From Alnus glutinosa (lineage: Eukaryota > Streptophyta > Magnoliopsida > Fagales > Betulaceae), in assembly GCF_958979055.1 (NCBI RefSeq), contig NC_084886.1, positions 4,297,001 to 4,361,000 of the forward strand: 64,000 bases of DNA, in the 5' to 3' direction. Shown piece by piece: positions 56,776 to 64,000 of the stretch. The position numbers and the translations under genes are program-made. Every line of letters starts with the position of its first letter. Positions within the stretch are counted from its first letter, which is position 1. The notes under the pieces are model-generated. The model was not told the DNA's origin and searched no databases. It saw nothing but the letters and a program-made list of their open reading frames with translations.

Positions 56776-59700
56776 ATTTATATATATGACATGCTTCACT
56801 GTTTAAAAATAAAATAAAATAAAAAATATCCTGAAATATATTATTGTCAAGCATAAGAATGAAATAAATGTATAATTAATGGAAAGTTTTAATTCTGAAC
56901 TGTGGGAGCCGCTTCCGGCCAACTTCACACATGCAGTGCCAAAAGACATAGGACTCGGCAGTGGGCACCAGTCAATCAGTAATGTTGTTATTAAAAGACA
57001 TATTTTTCATTTGTTCTCTTATTAAAAAATATTAACAAACAAATCAAATACAAAAATACTTCTATATATATATAAATATATTATAAAAAAAAAAAAACTG
57101 GTTTTTGACCATACTAAATTCCTCACGTCCGGACTGAGTTGTAGGTTACTTGCAAAACAATAAGAGAACCGCCACCAGAGTTGCACCGACATGTGGCTAA
57201 CTAGCAGAGACACGCCTCCTCCATCCATCCACCTTAGTCATCCACATGCCTCCTCTCTCCACAGTAATTGGTCTGCCCTCTTCCTCCATTGCTCTTTCAT
57301 AAAGAGCTCTTTTGGTTATATTAGGATCTTTCAAATCTGGATATGAGCTAGCTCGAACAACTTCCGATATAGTTGGACATCAGACTCACCATCTTGGTAG
57401 GAGATTTCTTAACGTACTTTTGTATATATACCACTTAGCCTTTTTAGTTTCGTCGAAAGCTAGCCGAGAGCTTAAGTTTTATGGAATTCTCTTTTTAGCG
57501 CTCCCGGTCAAGGGTTGCCATCAACTTCGCTATCGATATTCCTGCTCAACCTTCCCTTTGGTGCATTGAGGTACTAGACTTCTGTGTAGATTGGGTTTTT
57601 ATGTTGATTTGCTTGTATTTGGTAGTGTATTATTTTTTCTGATTTTTGTTTGTTGTTTATAGTTTGTTCTTTTAATATATATAAAAAAGCCTGGAAAAAA
57701 GTATTGGTACGTTGTAGTTATAAACGTGCATGGGTGGTTAATGGTTGGCACTTGGCAGTTGGCACGCCGCTTGTCTTGAGAATTTTAACTCATTTCAATA
57801 TGCCCTTTAGAAAAGTAGAACATAATACAAAAGAAGCAGTTGAAATTATTCTCTCAATCTCTCTTATCATCATTATCAACCTTCGTAATCAAATGGTATT
57901 GGTTTCTTTCAAAAACGAGGTTTTAGGTTCAGCATCTTTTAATTGGTAGCTTTTTTATAGAATATTCAAACAACTTCAGCCACCCGGCATAAGAAATTAT
58001 TTGATCTCTCCTGCCTCCCTTGTGTTTTACAGTCATTGAATTGGATGCATATGCCTAGCTACCTAACCCACCTTCCACCATAGTTTATTTTTTTCCGAAA
58101 TGACATAGGCATGAGGATCATGAAATTGATACTTGAATCACGTCTAACTTGCCACTTAGCTGTTTACCAAAATACTACTTCAGAATGAGAATTACAATTG
58201 GGTTACAGTGTGCACCAAGAAAAATGCGGGGCCCCAAAGACGGTATGCCCTTCCGCTTGTTTTTAATAAAATGATACGTTACTCCGGCTGAGGAGTAATG
58301 CTTGGTACGTTACTCCGGCTGCTCCTCCTCCCCATCAATGGAGGAAGGCTATATATAGTTTTATATCCCTCTCTAATAGGATGGGTTGAGTCATCAAAAA
58401 TCATTGAGAGTTTTTAGTGTTGAGCCATCTGTCAGACTTGAAAACCTTTTAGTGTGTTTTTCTTGGTGCGCCCTTACATTGTGGAATTTTGTGAGTATTT
58501 TTGGTAGTGTACTCCATCGCCAAAAAGAAGAAGAAAAGACACTAGAAAATCCCATCGAACAACACTTGATCGCAGTGCAAGTAAGACAGCTTGGTAGTGT
58601 ACTGTTTAAATTCACTGTGCTTCTTTTTATTATTATTCAATATGGGAGAGGGAAACAGGGGAGCAAAAAACAGCCAGCTTGATGATGTGTGATTGGGCAC
58701 CAAGCTGTCTTTGTGTAGGAGTCTATACTTATCTTCCCATTTGAGACACGTCATCGATCAGCTCATCTTTCACATACATGATACATCTTCTCTTCAGATA
58801 TGTGGCAAACATCTTTGGCCCTCTTTGGTAGAAAAATTAATTATATGTTTATATTACAACTCTAACAACGTATTTTTCAACTTAATTATTAGATTTGTTT
58901 TTGTATATGTGAGTCATATATATTCAATAATTGATTTTTTTATTTAAAAGGTTGTTAAAGTCGTACAAAAATTGTAAACGTATCATACATTTGTTTGGTA
59001 ACCTTTGTGGTCATAATTTTTTTTTAATAGAGATAAAATTTGATTGATGTGATATAAAGTGAAAAAAATATTGAATTTTTTTATGAAAAAATTTTGTTTT
59101 GTAATGAGTTTTTTTATTTGAATTATAATAAAAAATAATTAATGTGATATAAAAAGTGAAAAAATAAAATAAAATGTTTTGATATTTTTTTTTTTTTTGA
59201 GAAGTGAAAAAAAAAAATAAAGTGAAGGAGATGTATTTATCAAACGAGATGTGTTATTTGTACACACTTTTTTATACACATACTTACATTTGGTATGAGA
59301 CCCATATTATAAGATGGGTTTCACATGCATGGATCTCACACTAAATATGAGTGTGTATAAAAAAAAAAGAAATTATAGAACTCTTTCTACTGTCTTTTTG
59401 GAGTCCTTCTATGCTGATATGTCACCTTGATTTTTTTTTTAATTAAAAAAGAAGAGATAAATCAAAACTGTAGTTTTTTATTATTATTATTAAAAACATG
59501 GTGTCATGTCAACATAGATAACCTCAAAAAGGACACTATAATGAATTTTAACATTTCTCATTAAAAAGAAAAAAAAAATGTATAGACATAATTTGCCCCA
59601 TCAATCTGTAAGAGTTTAATCATTGTCAATACTCTTCTCCGGCACGATCCTTAGAATTGTCGTCTACTTGATTGCCTTTCAAACCAAGTTAAAGTCTCTA

Positions 59701-60299
59701 TCAAGAAGATAGAAATTGAAAAGATACTCACAATCCGGTCAACAAATACACTAAAAAAAGAAAAGTGCCTTTGTTTTGAACAAGACTTGGCGGCCTCGAT
59801 CGGCTAAGTTCCCTCCCCTCCCCTCCCCCTCCCAATTATTATTATTATTATTTTAAAAAAAAAACAAAATCTATAGATGTCTAACATTACTAACTTCAAA
59901 TTTTGTTCTTATGTAAGCTTCGACACGAACTTAAAATGTTTTTAAAATAATTGAGGTTTGAAAGATAATAGAATTTGTTTAAACAAATAGAGAATGGAAA
60001 ATTGGTTTGAGATTGGGTTGTGTATGGTTCTAATACTACAAAAAATCATTAATTATCTTACAAAATAAATTAATAAAAATAGTGCAATTTTAAATACTCA
60101 ACTTCCATTCCACTTTTATGTAATTGAGTTGATGTGGCAGTGCCCATTAACCCTTATAATTTTATTTTTTATTTTTTAAAATAGATGTTGATCCAATAAT
60201 TTATGAGCATTGCCACATTAGCTCAATTGTATGGAGTTGATTTTGTAGCATTAATGAATAAGTTTAATCACTTAATCTGATATTCTAGCATTAAGGTTA
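56776..60299. other. Long intergenic stretch without recognised genes
   Basis: AT-rich. Direct repeat TACGTTACTCCGGCTG at 58275 and 58306. A small inverted repeat at 59258-59362 (ACACACTTTTTTATACACA versus GTGTGTATAAAAA) resembles a decayed MITE. Pyrimidine tract CCCCTCCCCTCCCCCTCCC at 59815-59833. Several open frames of 70-100 codons lack any recognisable content. Confidence 0.4.
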
Positions 60300-61265
60300 C
60301 GTTTAGTACAATAAAATAATGATTACTTGAGAATAGGAATGCGTATTACTAGAAATACAAAAAGCTTGGATTGAATAACCATTCATATTTATTTGTTTAG
60401 TAACAATACATGAATGACTAAATTTCATAATTAAAATATAATAAGATTTTAAAAATTTATAAAATACAATTACTTATAAAAATAATACAAGAATAACATT
60501 TACTTTCTCCTAGCTTGCGCCATCCCAACCACTACGGGGGTGGGCGTGGTCACTAGATCTAAACTCACGGCTCGGCCCAGCCCACCACTGGCCTCACCAA
60601 ATGCCAGCCACCACCTGACCCAACCCACTGACTGTCATTGTAGGGCTCGACCTATCACCGACAACCATATTTGGAGATCTTTTACCGTCTCCAACCACCA
60701 TACACCATCATCCTCAACAAACCTTTGCAGTCTTTGGCCACCGTACGATGTTGTCCCCAATAGCCCTCTGCCATCTCCTGCCGTTGTCGACCCCAACCAG
60801 TGTGGCCAAAAGCGAGCTGGGTCAAGTAGTGTCCAGATATAGCGACAAACGGTGGAGGGCCACTGACAACAACAACAAATGGTGGCCCGAGACGACCAAG
60901 GACTACCAGATATAGTTGTCAACGATATGCTGTGTAGGACAGTAGCCAACAGAAGAATGGGTCAAACGGTTTTTGGCAAGGCTGGGCGTTAGCTAGGGAT
61001 GAGCACTGATCTAGTGGTTGCTTCCACTAGATGGCACGTTAGAGATGGCTATAACCACCCCATAGTGGAGATTATAATGAAAATGACAAATCGATTTTTG
61101 GCTACGATTATTTTTAAAGCTATTCCATTAGCGAAAATATACATATTCCTCATTTTAGGGGAACAACTATTCTTATGAAATTGATATTACAAATAATAAT
61201 GGTGAAATCAAATAACTTAATAGATATTCCATTCTTCATCTATTCCTACGCATCCTAAATGCTCA
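60300..61265. other. GC-rich island in AT-rich flanks, probable transposon cargo
   Basis: The block 60519-60970 is clearly GC-richer than the flanks and is open for 100 codons on the plus and 104 on the minus strand, yet neither translation shows a known domain. The flanks (60300-60500 and 61100-61265) carry AATAGGAAT and ATTCCTA words in inverted relation, so the whole may be a non-autonomous element. I could not define its ends. Confidence 0.35.
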
Positions 61266-63394
61266 ACTTTGCGTGTTAACATACAAAAGACAGAGACTTG
61301 ACAGACACCAAAATTAAACCAATGGCTTCTGAATGCCAATACTAATTACTGATTAGAAAAAAGAAAAAAGAGGATCCCAACTAAGACAGACAAATATAGG
61401 AATCCTGTATCGCATTCTCTTTCTTACGAAGACATCATTCTAGGCAGGAGAGTTTTCTTTCTAATTGAGTGGTAATGATTTTTATTTTTTTTATTTTTTT
61501 ATTTTTTTTAAAATAGTCTATAAAAATGTAATGTATTCATTAGTTTCGAATTTTAATAACATGAAAGAAACATATTTTCTTTTTTAACTATATTAATGTT
61601 ATTAAAATATTATATGCTTATCACATAATCAGAGGGCACATAACAATTTTATATATTTAGTTGAAATAAAATTTTCTAATTCAATTTAGAGAAAAACTCT
61701 ATCATGCTAGTATTGATACTAGGCAATTTATTTATTTAATTTTTTAATGTATGGTCAAAAATTAGAAAAGGCCAAAAGGGTAGAGAAGAAAACAAATAAA
61801 AAGGTCTAACCTACTCCAAAAAGAAACAGAAAAAGAGGTAGCTAACCTACTCCATCTCTAACCAGATGTCTGTCTAAACGAGATTTTAGCTGCGTAGATG
61901 GGATTCAAACCCATTTCATTGGAAGAGTTCCGTTCTTTGCTATAGAGTTCATGCAATGCGCTGTCTATCGGAAGATTGGAGATCTAGCAACCATAAATGT
62001 ACGGAGATTGAGGGTTAAATGCTAGTAATTTTTTACACGATAAACGACTTTAATATAAAATTAATGAGTTAGGATTGAGGAGTTAAACTCGTTTAATTAA
62101 ATAGGCCGAATTAAGTTGACTTATATAGTCTTATTCCAATATTTCGGTACGATCCGAACTCGACACGCGACACAATGAGAATAATGAGTGATAACCTTTT
62201 AATTCATTTTAAGTCTTAAAGCCCAAACTCTCCTCCTTCTCTCGTAAAGAGTAAGGCCTTGCCACCTCCATTTGTGAGGTTTTTCCTCCACCTCATGTGG
62301 TTTTTCAAGGAAGGAGGGATGGATCATTTTCCCTCCCTCCTCCATTTCCCCATTGTTTTCCTTATTGCTCTTATTTTTGTCATTTTTCTCCTTCTTCATA
62401 GTTGCTTTTTTGGTTCCTCCAAATAATATCATTACCAGCTGCTATCCGCCCTTGGCCCGTTGTTCCCCACCATCGAACTGCTCTCTGCCCCATTCTCGCT
62501 TCCCATTGTCGGCTGTTTCTCGGATCTACATAGGGTCACATATTCGGTTTTTTCAAGGTTAGATCTGTAAACCTCCATCAGCTCTACCCTCAGATGCGTC
62601 CCACCACTGTGTTCTTGGGCCTCCCCCTCACCTGCATGTGGCCTTTCTGAATTGCACTTCACCGTCCTCCTCTGCCGTTACAGCTTTTTTTGGTGTTTTG
62701 TTGTATTTCTGTTGTTTTTTCAAATTTTGTTGTGTTTTACAGCTTATTTTGTGTTGTTTGGGTTACCTTCTCCGAGCTCTAATTTGAGCTAGTTTGTTAG
62801 TGGAGACTTTTGTAGTCGGCTTTTGTTTCTCTTTAACAGATCCCGTTAGGTTCTCTAGAGTAATTTTCTTGCAACAACCATTTAATGGTGATTGTTACCT
62901 TTATCACTTGGGGCTTTTAATTGAGTCATTTTTCTGTTTGAGTTTTGTTGTTGGGCAGACCTCACTGTTTCGTTTGTTTTTTTCCCTTGTAACAATTGTC
63001 CGATTATTGAATAGAAAAAGGGGGAAAAAGAAAAGTCTTAAGCCCAACCAATGGATACAACACATTGGAAATGGTATGGCCCATTGGGCTGATCCATCCC
63101 AGTTGAGCAGACTCTAGTAGTGGAATATACGTGAAGGCGAGACACCGGAAAATTGGAAATTGCATCTCCTAATTGATGGGCATGGCCCAAGCAGATGATG
63201 GGCTCCCCTCCTTCAATGGCTAAGCGAAATGCCAGAAGTTTACGCCTCAGTGTAACTATGATGCGATCAAAAAAGTCCATCACCTCGCATCGTTGCCAAA
63301 AAACAAACAAAAAAAAAAAAAAAAAGAGTCCATCACCTTTACTTTACTAAAAAGTTGTGTCAAACAAAAGTTAGTCTAGGTAAAAAAGTATGAA

Positions 63395-63446
<52 letters not shown>

Positions 63447-63669
63447 AAAGGGGCAAAATGCACTTTTGAGAAAGACTTAAAAATTAAACTTTTTATAAAA
63501 TACACTTTTTAATTTTAAAAACTTTATTTCTTAAAATTTTGGATTAGGTTTAGGTGTTGTAAAAAAACTATAGAAATAAGTGTCGATGGTTAACATATAA
63601 TTTTATATTCTCTTTATTTTTTTATAAAATACTTAAAACTAGATATTGACAGTTGAATACATCACTTAA
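61266..63669. other. Intergenic, no recognised gene
   Basis: Contains a degenerate tRNA-like T arm near 61890 (see rejected), a pyrimidine-rich plus-strand stretch at 62220-62530, and long T and A runs at 63396-63450. A stretch ending TTGTAACAATTGTCCGATTA at about 62985 resembles the 3' end of a LINE, but no LINE coding sequence is present. Confidence 0.35.
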
Positions 63670-64000
63670 CACTACAAAAAAAAAAAAAAAAAACTAATTC
63701 TTGTTGGCTTTTTTCTAGATGGTTTTTTAAAACTGTCTAGAATTAAATTTTTAATAACACTTCTTTGAAAAGCGTCGGGAATTAAAAAATTTACAAACGG
63801 TTTTTTGAAAACTGTCAGTAAAAAAAAAGAAATCACGACAGTTTCTTTTAAAACGGTCGTGAAATTTGTTGAAGGTTTGAGACAAACCGTCTGGAAAGGT
63901 AAATTTCCAAACAGTTTGGTCCAAAACCGTTTCTCTCTTTCTCTTCTCCCTTGCTTTTTCTTTCTTCTTTCTTGTCTTAGTGTTTATTTTTTCTTTTCTT
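63670..64000 (+). mobile_element. CACTA element, left terminus, runs out of the window
   Basis: CACTACAAAAAA begins at 63670 after TAA (63667-63669), the expected kind of 3-bp target. The next 260 bp contain repeated motifs in both orientations: AAACTGTC, AAACGGT, ACCGTCTGG, AAAACCGTTT. Subterminal repeat arrays of this sort are typical of CACTA elements. The transposase genes and right end, if present, lie beyond 64000. Confidence 0.75.

Noticed and set aside
61885..61985. tRNA-like sequence on the minus strand (ATGGGTTTGAATCCCAT T arm)
   Set aside because: Only the T arm is convincing. The acceptor strands do not pair and no anticodon arm can be drawn, so it is at best a tRNA relic.
62353..63117. 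Plus-strand frames of 69-107 codons
   Set aside because: Pyrimidine-rich sequence with no recognisable domain or gene structure; possibly an old retroelement tail.

Overview
This is a window of plant nuclear DNA, from a eudicot by its gene families and intron structure. It is AT-rich, has long intergenic stretches full of transposon debris, and carries spliced genes with GT-AG introns. There are no bacterial operons, CRISPR arrays or phage modules. I cannot name the species.

Genes, left to right: exon 1 of a UGT74-type glucosyltransferase (8841-9482, minus); tRNA-Arg(ACG) (15038-15110, minus); a four-exon GASA/snakin peptide (16032-16719, minus); an 18-exon, 614-residue leucine-rich-repeat protein of the EMB2004 type with a plastid-like N-terminus (19445-26316, minus); a 90-residue arabinogalactan-type peptide (36383-36655, plus); a five-exon, 445-residue IAA-amino-acid hydrolase of the ILR1/IAR3 family (37368-43491, minus); an intronless class III peroxidase (48200-49192, plus); and an 11-exon, 414-residue DnaJ protein of the ARG1/ARL1 gravitropism family (50088-55114, minus). 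All splice joins keep frame. The peroxidase and ARL1 genes converge, recalling Arabidopsis At1g24110/At1g24120.

Mobile DNA fills most of the rest. Positions 1-7395 are the 5' part of a minus-strand LTR element with no recognisable polymerase. It contains two tandem arrays and a decayed fragment of the host protein farnesyltransferase beta gene. It lies on the 3' side of the orphan UGT exon and may sit in that gene's intron. Positions 28298-34939 are a complete Ty1/copia insertion: its two 480-bp LTRs differ by one base and it has a perfect 5-bp target duplication, yet its pol region is badly decayed. Positions 17133-18779 are a Mutator-like element with about 380-bp inverted repeats and a perfect 9-bp target duplication. 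The 4.2-kb first intron of the hydrolase gene holds a probable SNARE gene fragment, a CACTA terminus, a transposon carrying a callose synthase first-exon fragment, and a near-perfect 46-bp inverted repeat. Several small foldback elements are scattered elsewhere, and another CACTA element begins at 63670 and runs out of the window.

There is no operon-like cooperation between the genes. The common theme is repeated capture of host-gene pieces by mobile elements (farnesyltransferase beta, callose synthase, probably an NPSN SNARE). I see no convincing new multi-gene system; the most unusual structures are the hairpin-forming 34-bp array and the copia element that is young by its LTRs but dead by its coding region.
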